DNA of 64,000 nt from Thuidium tamariscinum (GCA_947034885.2 OX344749.2:30023501-30087500); one strand, 5' to 3'; positions 22,387-33,782 are shown, numbered from the stretch's first letter. The notes: generated from the letters alone by a model not told the origin. Translations and numbers: made by a program.

Positions 22387-23763
22387 TTATTCACATGGTA
22401 TCCACATTTTAGTGTGCTGAAATTCCACGATTCAGATCCACGATTCAGATCCAAATAACAGCCAAGGGATTGAATTTCCATACAAATCTGATACCACTCA
22501 GAAAATTCTAGTACGACCATACCTGCATAATTTGCTCCTGAATATTCTGCATTTGAAGTCCGTCCACATTGGCCTCGGATGCAGGATGGTCTCCAACCTG
22601 TTTCACCAAATATTAGGTTCAAGGGAGATTTTGTAGCCATATCCAGATCTTCCTCACCAAATTAGAAGACGTTAGTTGATACACTACCTGAATTAGAATA
22701 CGATTTGATTAGGTCTCATATTAGAGATTGAGATAGGATATCTAGCAAAGAGCATTGAAAGTGACCACTCACCAGTTGGCGTTCCAACAATTCATCAACG
22801 GCCCACTGGTACTTCAATTGGTCTAATCCAAACCACTCTGCAAGTCGGTCTTCAACCTCCTCCCACCCTAACACCACACCCTAGCATTGTCATTTTTTAA
22901 GTATATTTCTCAATTTTCCTAGGTATAATATGAAGGGAACTGGTCGACGCATATCCAGATTTAAATTCAAATTTGGAAAACGGAATATTTCCATTCCTAC
23001 ACTTTTTTGATTGCGTTTTTGGTTGTTTAATACTAAGAATTTTTCGATTCTCCATTCAAAGACTCTGTTCTTAAGTTCAAAGATTTAAAAACGCTCAACT
23101 TATTCTTGATTTAGAAACAGAACAATAAGAATGATCTCTAACGAAAATTGATGATAATTACGATCTTGAAACCCTAAATCAAAGTTTGCACTGAAAGCAT
23201 TGCATTCAAATTAGAAACACTGAAGTCAGTCCAGAACTACCCTGCCTGCAATCCTGTCAAAACCCTTGCATCGCCGATTCACGCCCGTCTCACAATTATC
23301 TCGGGTATCTAATGAACTGCGCTGGAATACAGCCAGATTTTAGATTATAACGCCCTTGAAACCCTAACATCAAGTGCGCAATACCTTCGCAGCATTTGGG
23401 CTTCAGATTGCAAACCCTGAAGTTGGTGGAAATTCACTGACCTGCCTGCAATCCTGTCGAACCTTAGCATTGCCAATTCACGACCGTCAAATATCTCGGG
23501 TATCTAATGAAGGTTCGGTCCCAGGCGCACATCCACTTGATTTTGAATTCTAACGCCCTGGAAGCCCTAACTACAGGTGCGCCTAAAACTAGCAACAAAT
23601 TACAAAATCAGAAGTCAGTAAAATTTAACTGACCTGCCTGCAACCTTGTCCAGAAAGTAGTTGATTTCGCAGCAGCGTTTTGTGGAGCCTCTACGTCGAA
23701 ATCCAATTGTGCTTCGGGGTCGGAACGAGTAGAAGAAGAAGCCATCCGAGCGTCGTCGTCCAT
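22387..23763 (-). CDS. Uncharacterised 109-residue protein, four exons
   Basis: Inferred exons, 5' to 3': 23763-23634, 22867-22773, 22597-22523, 22416-22387 (330 nt, 109 residues plus stop). Donors are G|GTCAGT, CTG|GTGAGT and CAG|GTATGG; acceptors are GTTAG, AACAG and TTTCAG. Phases (1, 0, 0) match at every join. The protein starts MDDDARMASSSTRSDPEAQL and has an acidic, helical core (GWEEVEDRLAEWFGLDQ, then KYQWAVDELLERQL), followed by VGDHPASEANVDGLQMQNIQ and a short terminal exon HTKMWIPCE. No signal or membrane segment. It looks like a normal, intact small plant gene, unlike its transposon neighbours; it may be host DNA or captured. The start is uncertain: another ATG in a different frame lies at 23903. 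I cannot name the family. Confidence 0.7.
23140..23650 (-). repeat. Tandem repeat, ~195 bp unit, about 2.5 copies, overlapping an exon end
   Basis: Anchor CCTGCCTGCAATCCTGTC occurs at 23241, 23441 and, as CCTGCCTGCAACCTTGTC, 23633. Blocks ATCTCGGGTATCTAATGAA and GAAACCCTAA recur with the same spacing (periods of about 200 and 192). The rightmost unit contains the end of exon 1 of the 109-residue gene, so the two intronic units carry copies of its splice-donor region. Confidence 0.8.
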
Positions 23764-24422
23764 GATACCTCGAACTGCAGCAGCGGATTGGCCTCCGACA
23801 CTATAGAGTGTGGCCGAGGATCGTCCTCAACCTTCTTCATGAATGCGTTGTTTCTTTCTTTGTCGAGGACTAATCGTGGACGAGGTGGAGGACCTGCCGC
23901 CATGGATTCTTAGAACTCCGATCCGTTCTTTCACAAAAGAATTCCAGTCACCTCTTACCAAATTTCAAACGAATTACAATCGTCCCTTCCAAATTGCAAA
24001 TGAATTTCAAATGACGCTTCTAAACGTCAAACGAATTTCAAGCAGGAGCTTCAGAATATGGGGTACTCAAAATGGCCGGCAGGGAGTGATCGAGATGCGT
24101 GGTTGGAATCCCAAATTCACCAAAGCGTACTTTGAAGCCAAGAACCAATTTCATTGAAATCAAAGTGGAACTTCACACTCCTCCAATATCCATAGCACCT
24201 TCCTCAATCGTCAACAAGTCCCAACACACTGCCATTGACATAACATGCACAATTAACATGCACAATTGCCATAACATGCACAATTGACGTAAGGATTGAG
24301 CAATGAAACTTGTAAATTGACAATACGCTAAAAACAGCATAGTGTTGCACAATGGCAACTCTAGTACACGATACTCGCTGGTGTCAGGAGATTACAGAAC
24401 ATGTTGGAGGAAAAAAACTCAC
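23764..24422. other. 5' flank of the 109-residue gene
   Basis: A minus-strand frame from 23903 (MAAGPPPRPRLVLDKERNN...) overlaps the start of the four-exon gene in another frame. It could be an upstream open frame or an alternative first exon with a donor at GAG|GTATCA. CATGCACAATT repeats occur near 24244-24285. No further gene is firm. Confidence 0.35.
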
Positions 24423-24458
24423 CTGCAAGAACGGCCTGACCACTGGGTCTCCCAGTCT
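24423..24458 (-). other. Isolated exon-like segment, 36 nt
   Basis: Bounded on the minus strand by CTTTTTTCAG and GTGAGT, in the form of a typical internal exon. One frame reads RLGDPVVRPFLQ. I found no partner exon that joins convincingly. Confidence 0.35.
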
Positions 24459-25289
24459 CTGAAAAAAGATATGAAATGGTCAGTTCTAGCTTGGATTTAG
24501 AATAACTAAACTCGCACGAATGAATAGTGTGCGAAGATGTAACAAAACAATGCGGTCCCACACTTCTTCGGAAACCACAGGGGTTCGATGCATACCACTG
24601 ACAAGGCGGGAAATATTTTTGCACAAAATAGGCTCACAAAACACAGTTGAAAAGCAACACTTCAAGACAATGACGCTAAAAAAACTCTAGCAGCGAATTC
24701 CTCAGAGTAACACATTCCAAGCTGCTAAATCCCAAAAACCTGAGACCTAATTTAAGCGTGTGGATACAGTGGTGTGAAGATTGAAGAATGTTGACATACT
24801 CGGAATGCCATTTTCCCGACGATCCTCTAATCCATTCACTGATACTGTTGTTGCAGAAACATCCTGCCCTCCAAGAGCTTTGGCACCGTGCCACCGTGAC
24901 CTAAAACAGGTCATCCTTGCTTCCTCACAACCCGCAATTTGTAAAGAAGCAAAACGGGGAACAACCACAACACCTGGTCGATGAAGATTGCTGCAATTCC
25001 TGTGCTTGTGATGGCGTAGAGTGGGGACAACACGGGGATCTCCATGATGATGGTGTTCGCCATCACTGAGCATTCCGATTCCCACCAAAGGGATCTCCCT
25101 GCAAATCACAAAATGAGAACTGTTAAAGTAGTACTAACACTAGAAACATTTCAAAAAACTCAGCTTTTGACAAAACACTACTACAATTAAAGTAATGTTG
25201 TAATTACATTCACAATAAGATTATATCAGAAAATATAAAAAACGCTATAAGATTAAAACCGGACAAAAGTCTTACCAAACGACCCTCAA
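24459..25289 (-). other. Unassigned region with exon-like pieces
   Basis: On the minus strand a piece near 25096-24915 follows GATTTGCAG. One frame runs SVMANTIIMEIPVLSPLYAI and then a hydrophobic VLWLFPVLLLYKL to a stop. A second piece near 24900-24795 follows TTTTAG and ends at GTATGT. Frames and joins are ambiguous. It may be a broken host-gene fragment carried with the element. Confidence 0.25.
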
Positions 25290-25323
25290 CCGTAAAACAA
25301 TGCCAAGAGCTGCATCGACATCG
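25290..25323 (+). pseudogene. Remnant of a second transposase-gene 3' end
   Basis: Plus-strand CTGCATCGACATCGTCAATC and the following CATGAACTT...TGAAAGGTAAA align with TTGCATCGAAGTCTTACCAG and CTGAACTT...TGAAAGGTAAA at the end of the 20202-21837 part. The match is imperfect and continues past 25323 into the antisense of the neighbouring exon. Confidence 0.45.
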
Positions 25324-26833
25324 TCAATCCTTAGCATGAACTTCGACTTCAATGAAAGGTAAAAACTCTGCTATAGTCTTTGTCTTCTCTGATCTTCTAT
25401 TTACCTGAAACAGAAATGAAAGCAAATGTTAGAGCTTTAGAGTTAAAAAATAAAATGATGAATAATGTAACAATTCACATTAATGCTCTACTCTTCTCTT
25501 TACCTAGAACATCAAATTAATCCTAACTAATTCTTGATTTCCTACTAAAAAAGTGATGACTAATGAAACAATTTAAAGGAATAAAGGTCTTGGAAGCATA
25601 CCTTCAAAGTAGTAAGTCCTTCCCGAATAATGCTAAGATTGAAGTTTGGAGGGCATTTATCTCCTAAGCTAAATGAAATCTCTTGTCTCACATTGCTTAG
25701 AAGCCAATCTTTCCCAACTTCTACTTCAAGAATCTTATCCCCATACTTGCACTTCACATTTATAATCTCAATGGGTCCAATTTGATCCAGAGGCATCCAC
25801 TGTGACCCATCCATCAAGCGTTCCCGGTTGAATTGAAAGGTAGTGTATAGCACAGACCTAGCAATGTGAAAACGGAACACCATTGTGCTATGATCCACTT
25901 TGCACTTAATCACATCATCTCCCCTACTTACCTTAGCATCCCATCCACAATCCATCAAGGATTGGAGCAATGTTTCTGAAACATTGCGGAAAACAAACAT
26001 AGCACTAGTTTTGTGAATGCTAGGAGCTGCTGAAAAGAGATCAACCATAACATGCATTGGCATGAACCATTGCAAGTGAGTCTGCCTGCTCCCAGTTGTT
26101 GGCTTCATAGATGATAAAAAATCTGAGCGCATGCGGGCTCTATAAGATTCAGTGGTTAACATGTCAGGGAGAGGCCATGCAGGATCATTGAAATTTTCTA
26201 ATGGGATGGGTTCTAAATGCCCATATCTACCATTCATAGTTGGAGGATGGTACTATGCATTCTGGAAAAAAAGCTTGTCACTTAGAAGTTCTTTCGGTGT
26301 CCGTCCTCCTCTATATGCTTCTCCTATGTCTGCATGCACGACCATAATAACAGACATGATACTCTTCACATCTACAGAATCTTCATACTTCGAGGGGTAC
26401 AAATCTGTTGACAACAAATTCCTACCATTAAATCAAATGATGCAAAAAAACAAAAATTGCCCATAAATATGAAATAGGATCCTACTTAACATAAACAGTA
26501 ATGATGGACAATAGAAAACTTACAGTTTATCCCGAAGCTTTGAACTGGCATTGGTAGATTTGGATCCAATTCAAGCTGCCGATATTGATACGCATGTTGA
26601 ACAACTACATGTGTACCCTTCCCACTAGTAACAACAAATTTCACAATTCGAGCTTTGTATGCACCTTCAATGCTTTCCCCTCCATGCTTTCTAGCATCTT
26701 TACTGTGTCCTCCCCAAAATCCAGGTTGCAACAATACCCACGAATTGACCTCAAAGCGTCTTGGAATAGGTTCTCCATTCTCGTCCAAATCATTGAGCAA
26801 AGTGACAGCTTGAATGCTAGAGCGGGGTCGCAT
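25324..26833 (-). pseudogene. Second gene of the transposon-like locus (one in-frame stop)
   Basis: Inferred exons: 26833-26524 (start MRPRSSIQAVTLLNDLDENG; donor T|GTAAGT), 26404-25602 (acceptor CAACAG; donor AAG|GTATGC) and 25404-25324 (acceptor TGTTTCAG; stop TGA). Phases agree: N, Y (split codon), then LYPSKYEDSVDVKSIM. One in-frame TAG lies at 26255-26253, after KLFFQNA and before YHPPTMNGRYGH. The first exon has a possible SH3/BAH-like beta segment (FEVNSWVLLQPGFWGG...). The end of the long exon (IINVKCKYGDKILEVEVGKD, then WLLSNVRQEISFSL) and the last exon could form a ubiquitin-like fold; both are guesses. Upstream exons beyond 26847 (after GAATTTAG) are possible. I do not recognise a family. 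Confidence 0.6.
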
Positions 26834-29650
26834 TTTGGAAACCCTAAATTCTCAAAAGAAAACAAATTACACATAAGTTATTTGCAGAAATAAGCAACAC
26901 CATGACTTTCAAATCTGACGAGCAAATAATATTGTTGATCTGCTTATTTGCTTGTCAACAATAGGCTACGATAGTTTTTCGTATGTAGAATTGATCAATC
27001 ACCGTGCTCGTGCCGATCAGCCAATCAATCCAACCACATAACCTCATGAATTTAACGTCCCAGTCAACTTACACTTAATGTCTTTGAGCTTGGAGGTGTA
27101 AGATTATAGACTATGATCAGCAGAAATTAATTAGCTAAGCAACATGGAAATTAACTCAGAACCTTGAAACTTATTCTAATTTGATCCCAGATTTCGTCAG
27201 GCTTCGTCAGGCTGGTGATCACATATGAGTCTGAGCCATTGAGTTACATACTGATCAGTGGAGACCCAACTCCAGAACTCTTGTATTTACGCCACATATA
27301 GATATGAGATTTGAGATGAGTGTCATTCTGGTCTTGTTCCCAGTTATAGCCCAAGTTTTCTATTAGTGCATACCATGGAGGATATTCTGTGATGTATACA
27401 ACATAATTTCTTCATGCACAAAGATCCAGATAAGCTTAGAAAAACTAAAATTAGGATTTAATATGTGGCACGTGCTAACCGGTTTTGATATTCTCTGCTC
27501 AAAATTTTCGGAGTATTGAAACTGGACGTAGGATGCACATGTAGAATTTGACCTTCCTGCAGTTGCTTTTCATTTCATCCGCAACGAAACAGCCTGTCCA
27601 CATAGTCGGTGCATCACAAGTCAATTTTGAACGGACAAAGTTTAATATATTTCAAGACAATTACCTAGATGTTGGTGTAAGCTTTGCAATTTGATATTAA
27701 TTGTTTTGTAGGCTACAATAGTTGGCGCAGCAGCAGCTGCTAACTATGAATCAGCTTAGATGATTCGAAGCTTAACACCGATTGGCCCTACTGTGTACCG
27801 AGGATATACCAATTCGAGATTGCTGGAAGCATGCTTACTACTTCAGGGGGAATATCATCCAAAATAGTTTTGAAAGCTCAAACCAACTTTACTGAACCAA
27901 TGTGAATGTCTAAGAAACAAGATTAGAAGTGCAATTGTGGCTCTTTGAACAGTATAAAAAAGCGTAGTACACAAGATTAATTGGGTGCAGAGCAAGTAGC
28001 AATACAAAACCAGACAACACGAGCTTAAACTATCAAACCTACAACACACCATTCACGGTGTCTACCAAGTAGCACAGATTGACTTTGGTTACCCAAAGGC
28101 ACAAGTTATTATTTTAGCTCGTTGAGAATTTTATCAACTTATCAGCAAGTCCATTGGAATTAAATTTGGCATTAGTATGATCATAATTTCGTTCAATTCG
28201 TCTAAATTAGGGGCAAAATTTGAGACACAGATCTGCTCAAGGTCCAGAAAACTAACCTCGGACTGTTTGGGGGGCACTACCGCAAGTCAAGCATCTAAAA
28301 ATTGAAGTATAGTGTCATTACTTGAATACTGAGAGCTCACGATGGGAAAACTGTCATTGAAATGTAAGAATCCAAGAATTGAAAGACTCACCTCATTTTC
28401 GGCTTGCTCAAAGATTAGAGTGGACCAATAAATCCCATAACTGCAACCAGGAAAATCCGGATGCACTGCAATGCCACCTCAAGGACTGAAAGACGCTCTT
28501 TTAAACGGCAAAACTCATGAGCTTGAGAAGCGATCCAGATGATGACTCTGGAACGCAAATCAGAGAGATAGTTATATAACTCCAACCCAATAAGAGAATT
28601 AATAACCTGATGCTTCAAATACAGTGATCAAAGCTGAATTTGCAAATTGCTCGATCATTGCTGTAGCTCTCACGTGATAAGTCCACCAACCCTAAAAAAA
28701 TTGAATCGTTTCTGTTTTCTACTTCAAATACGGTAACCCACCACCAAAATTTGCAAATCGCACACATTACTTTGGTTTTCAAGCTTTGAGACATACCTTT
28801 CAATTGGCAAGCTGCAAGCTCCTCGGAAGCCAACTCCTCGCAAGCTGACTCCTCACAAGCCGTTACTCAAACAATTGAGTTGTGAATGGAAGAGTAAGCA
28901 ATGTGGGGTTGTAGACCGTGATGCAAGATTGAAGTTCAATGCAAGGAAAAAAACAATGGAAGAAATGGAGAAGATGCTCAACGATTAACACTATTTGTTG
29001 CGCCCCTCCTTGTGAATATCCATTCTTAGGGTTGTTGCAGTAGAATGGCATTGCCAAAATATTATTGATAGTACCTGTTTGGGGAGAAGCCTTGTTCGGG
29101 GAGAAGCCGCATCGTCACTTCAAGCAACCAACTAAGTAAGCCGAACCCGGAAGTGCATATTCCAACAGAAAGCCGTTGCGGAAAGAAATCCTACCCATAT
29201 CCCGCCATATCCTGCCATATCCTACTGTGATCATTACTAGTAGTGGTATGTGCTTGGCACATGCCTTTAGCCTATCAAAATGCTCCTTTCTAAGCAGTAA
29301 TGCCACAGTGGCCAAATTTGATATTTACTATTTCTTCTTTCTCATTATAAAGTAGTAAGGAAAGTTAGGAGCCATTTTTAAGGTTCACATCTCCTCTTTA
29401 GTTATACACAAATAAATTCAATAGAGAAACATGTTCCACAGTGCATTTTGAATTCTAAAATTCCCAACTTCAAATTGCAATAGACAAATCATCATTGCTC
29501 CAAATTTGATGGCCAATGGCTCATTGGAAGTAGAATACCCGTGCCCTCACATCTTGTTCATACCCCAAGAAGAACTAAGACCAAGAGAGTGTTCCAATTC
29601 CCAAAATTCAATTTAAAAGAACCAAAATTGGTTTGCTAGGCCCTAAAGGG
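26834..29650 (-). other. Region with no firm gene, some exon-like pieces
   Basis: On the minus strand a segment ending ...FEQAENE before GTGAGT (28393-28388) and another ending ...LACQLK-type sequence before GTATGT (~28797) look like exon ends, the latter containing a short GAGGAG(C/T)(T/C)(A/T)GC repeat. No joins could be made. The rightmost part ends in CCCTAAAGGG next to TTAA, like a TTAA-element end. Confidence 0.3.
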
Positions 29651-30141
29651 TTAAGGCATTTAACTAACAAAGTTTTCAAAATCTAAATTTGATAACCAAA
29701 GAATTACTTAACCCTCGAAGGACGGACTGGTGGCAATGGAAATCATGAATTTTGATACCGTGTGGCATCATCTACTTTGGATGAATAGTTGCAATTTTGT
29801 CCTACAAGGGGAGATTCTTTGTCATTCATTGGATGCAAAACGTCCGCTGTGGAGTTTAAGGGTTAAAATGCAAGCTCCACAAGACTGGTTGCCCAATTAG
29901 CGTTGATAGAACATCTTGAATCCTTTTGGAAAATGGCCCAGTATTGGTACTATATTGAGTAATGACAAATTTTCATTTAAATTCAAGCTCTAATGTAATT
30001 GTTATTGGGGCCTTCAATTCCACGGTCTCAACATGCAACCACCCAAAATCGGTTAATATGCAATATATAGAAGGCTTGCAGGTTGGCCCTTTAGGAGATA
30101 ATCATTATTTTCAACACTTTTCAAGCACTAATATGTGTATT

Positions 30142-31101
30142 GGGTCATTGCAAGAAACACCAATCCTTATTAGAAGAGATTTGAGGTGTGTAAGAGACTG
30201 TAAGTTCTCATAGTCTAAGAACATAGTGAAGTATAGATTTGCAGGAATCTGATATGGTAGGGGTAGTGCCACATTATTATTATTTTTAATTTAATAAAAA
30301 AAAATTAACTTCTTTTTACATTTTAGGACATTTAAAAAAAAAATGTTGGCTTGATAGCTCTTGGACGTTTTGGGAACTGTTTCGGGAATTGTCCTGAAAC
30401 GGCCCTTTAGAAGCCTCAAATTTCATCTAATGATTTCTCTTCACTGTGGGGGTTTACTTTCTTATTGCTTGCAATAACTTTTGAAGCACAAGTCCAATGA
30501 ATATGCAATTTTTATTGAACTTGTCTAACTTTATGGTAGTTAGATACTTCATTTTTTAGAAACTAAATAAAAATATTTTATATTTAAAAATCATTTTTGT
30601 TCAATTGTCACAAAGTGGGATTTAAGGTTTTTACTACGTTATGAGTTCCCAAATTTAATGATCTAGAGTTCAATCTTTCATGGTCTATTTGCAATGTAGA
30701 AATCCACATATCTACAAAAAGAAATCTAAAAATATATTATTTTATGTCCTCTACATGAGTACAAACAACACTCCCATTGTGTGCAATTTTTGAATATTGA
30801 AGATGGTTCTTAAATCATTCTTTTGTGAAATCTCATCACCATCAACTTTTCCAAAATGTCCAATTTTAGGTTTTTTTATAATTTTTTTTGTATTTTTTAT
30901 AAATTAAAATGTGAAATTACAATGACAACAATTATTTTCATGAGATTTACACTTTTCTAGTTCTCCTATTTAGAGAATTTTTCTATGCATTTTTTTCCAT
31001 AGGGTACCTTCTTTTTAAAGGTGTATACATGAAACATTTTTTTTTCAGAATTTTTTTTCTAATTTTAAAGTATTCTGTAAGAAAAAAATAATGATTGCTC
31101 A
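30142..31101. mobile_element. GGGTCATTGCAAGAAA-type element, uninterrupted form (copy B)
   Basis: Counterpart of 4751-6640 without the inserted TTAA element. Starts GGGTCATTGCAAGAAACACC. The right terminus is missing here too. Confidence 0.6.
30655..30658. other. Empty TTAA target site
   Basis: Single TTAA in CCCAAATTTAATGATCTAG, matching the occupied site at 5266-6197 in copy A. Confidence 0.93.
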
Positions 31102-31571
31102 AAATGCAATGTTTTTGCATGGTGTTTCTCACAATGACCTTGCTAATCAGTGCAACTTTCCCTTCATTTCGTGGAAAGCCTTTTTATATTGGAGATTCTT
31201 TTCTTTCTTTCTTTTTATATTACAAAAAAGTCCATTTGATGTTTGGATTGTTGGCTTTACATCGAGTCATTTTGTTCAAAGAAAATACCGGCATTACGTA
31301 GGCTACATGGAGTGGCCCTCTATTTGTTGATATAGGGCTTGTTTTTTGAGGATGCATAGCACATGCCCTTATCCGTGGATAGTAGCCTCTAGCGTGGGAT
31401 GTTTTTAAATTTGTCCTTGACAATGATCAAATTGGCTTTGTGAAAAAGCAAGTGAATCTCTAGAGGAGATTGGACTCATCATTGTATAAATAGAACGATA
31501 AACAAAGTTTGACAGTTAGACTAGTATGCTTGAACTCAATTACTTTGTTTAGGAACAAACATTTGCACACC

Positions 31572-31883
31572 ATGGCAAATTTTGTTGAAATGGCGGTATT
31601 CCATTTGCCATTTTTCAAACCACATCATGTGAACTAAAAGTTGACATCTAAGACAACTATAGATTTTCAAACATCTAAGCCACATATAGATTTCAAAAAT
31701 CTACAATAGATTTTGATTTCAAACTGTGCAGTCTAAAACATCCTAGATGGATATAGTTTTTAGACATCTACGACACTTATAAATTTCAAAATTCTATAAT
31801 AGATTTAGATTTCAAACTACACAACTTGAATTGTAAAAAGTGTCAAAGTAATGGAATGCTGCTATTTTAATGAAATTTGCCAT
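31572..31883. mobile_element. Small TIR element, ATGGCAAA family (copy B)
   Basis: Counterpart of 7111-7424 with a few substitutions. Confidence 0.7.
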
Positions 31884-32252
31884 ACACAAATTAAGTACAA
31901 GACACTTTATTTTACTTCATCAAGTGTGAAGGTACAAAACACTCATAAACTATATGGTGCACAACACAAATTCCCACATCTCCACGTCTCCGATTCTTGC
32001 TCATAGCTTCAGCGTCTAGCAACTTGGCAGCACCCCCGACAGCAACTGTACGAAAAAACACCAACTTGGAAGCCAATACTTAATATTACAACTGATAAAC
32101 GTGATAGTAACCCAGATAGTAAACGTGAATACATGATACAACTACAAAACAACTAAGCGAACTAACCCTAAAACCCTAACCCCTGCCCCTGAACAAAACA
32201 ACTATGGGGAGCTTCTTCTTGGACCAGTTGTTGAAGCTAGGCCGATGAATCA

Positions 32253-32576
32253 TCAATTTCCTTGCTTGTCCTCGTTTGAAGTTGCGTACCAAACGCACAC
32301 CTGCCCATCATACTCAATTGTGATGGCCCTGACATTCCGTTTAAGGAATGTCGTATCAAGAATCAATCCATCTCGTGATACGACAGGAACCTGATGAGGA
32401 CCCCTCAGTACGTATTCATAGCGGCTTTGTTTTGGATTGATTTTTAGAGGATAATAGTCATCCCTACCAACATGTGGCTTCAGTTTTCCCATAGGCCTTC
32501 GCATGCTTTCGTACACTCGATAGAGATCAATCTCAAATTGGGTTCTATTGATCACTTGGATTTCTATAATGGCCAT
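32253..32576 (-). CDS. Uncharacterised 107-residue protein (copy B)
   Basis: Paralogue of 7792-8115, starting MAIIEIQVINRTQFEIDLYR. Same length, frame intact. Differences from copy A: S3I, I5E, K11R, G26R, K38R, K58R, K62Q, K66V, K83R, V88E, E104K. Four are lysine to arginine, and two (I5E, K66V) need more than one base change. The core LDTTFLKRNV and DGQVCVWYATSNED is kept. Function unknown. Confidence 0.7.
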   Translation of the reverse strand: MAIIEIQVINRTQFEIDLYRVYESMRRPMGKLKPHVGRDDYYPLKINPKQSRYEYVLRGPHQVPVVSRDGLILDTTFLKRNVRAITIEYDGQVCVWYATSNEDKQGN

Positions 32577-32837
32577 CTTGATTCAGTCCACCTGCGCAAT
32601 CCCGGCCAATCACTGTAATTTTCACATCAAATATGATCGATCATACAATTGTAAGAACTAACGACACTTATAGGCCTGTGGTCATACTTGCTATTATTTT
32701 AATGTAGGAAATTCTTGTAGCCCTTCTAACAAGGAATCCAAAAACATGATTATATGTATGAAATGAATATTCTTTGAGGACAATAATAGCATTAAAAACC
32801 TAGTTATATGAATTTTCTTAATACATGTATCATAGGC

Positions 32838-32983
32838 CAAGCTACCCAACCTTGGAGGCTTTTTAATAAAAATTTAATTTTAATTAAAAAGAACTTCTTG
32901 TATGGATTTTTAAAAACTATTTATAGGTGTTTCAATTCTTCATTATATTGTAAGTTTTTGTTTTTTTCTAAAATGTATGTAAG
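32838..32983. other. Copy B-specific insert left of the small TIR element
   Basis: AT-rich sequence starting CCAAGCTACCCAACCTTGG that is absent from copy A. Together with 32984-33200 it replaces about 60 bases of copy A. Origin unclear. Confidence 0.5.
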
Positions 32984-33200
32984 GGAGAGGCACCCAATGG
33001 CGCACCTGTATCCAATGCCGTCTGTTTCTACAACACACAATCATTTCAGGCTATAAATGTAGGTAGGTAGTACATGGCTTATTTCTTTTGACCTAAAACA
33101 ATAAGTAGTCTACAATCCTGCTACATTTCTATTCTAGAATGAAGGACTGACTTAGAAATGGATGGCATTGGGTGCAAGTGCGGCATTGGGTGCCTCTCCT
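32984..33200. mobile_element. Small TIR element, GGAGAGGCACCCAATG family
   Basis: About 217 bp. Left end GGAGAGGCACCCAATGGCGC; inverted right end GGAGAGGCACCCAATGCCGC, with TIR similarity over about 37 bp to CCAATGCC. Flanks TAA/ATAA may contain a short target duplication. Non-autonomous. Found complete only in copy B; a possible remnant lies at 8375-8400. Confidence 0.8.
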
Positions 33201-33426
33201 ATAATGCAACATTTTTTACACATAATTTTCTTCTAATTTTCCCTTCACCTAATTTTTTGGTCTTCTTAATTTGATATAATTTTAACAAAAGCCATCCTCT
33301 AAGCCATTTTAATATTGATGATCCCTACGTATATTACAAAAGTTGCACACTCAAAATATAAACAAGAAAAAAATGTATTTCTCCTATGAGACTGGGGATC
33401 TACTATATCATCAAATAAAAGTTTAG

Positions 33427-33782
33427 TCCATTAGAAAGGTTTTGAAGGTAAGAGAAGCCCATTTTAGGGTTGTTTCCCAACCCATTCCTTGTGGTGTGAG
33501 ACTTCGAGAATATTGTGAACCAATTCTATCCACTGAATTTTCCGAATTTTTGAAAAATTTAAATTAAAAATTTCTCAAAAATTCAAAAAGTGTAAATAAA
33601 CCTAAAATTGATTTATTTTAATTTCAAAGAATTCAAAAAAATTCAAAAATTCAAAAAAGTAATATTTTTTGAAATGACAGTCTCTTGACTACATCAAACT
33701 ACTCATGTGGCATGTTCCCACAACCCAAGACCTCAAAAAAATTTGTGGTCTCTTATTGCCCTCAAATCCCTCCTAATGAGAG
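33427..33782. mobile_element. Small TIR element, TCATTAGA family (copy B)
   Basis: Counterpart of 8652-9006. Confidence 0.6.

Noticed and set aside
25281-25345. Minus-strand exon reading KFMLRIDDVDAALGIVLRL before GTAAGA
   Set aside because: It lies antisense to the decayed second copy of the transposase 3' end, which explains the open frame better.
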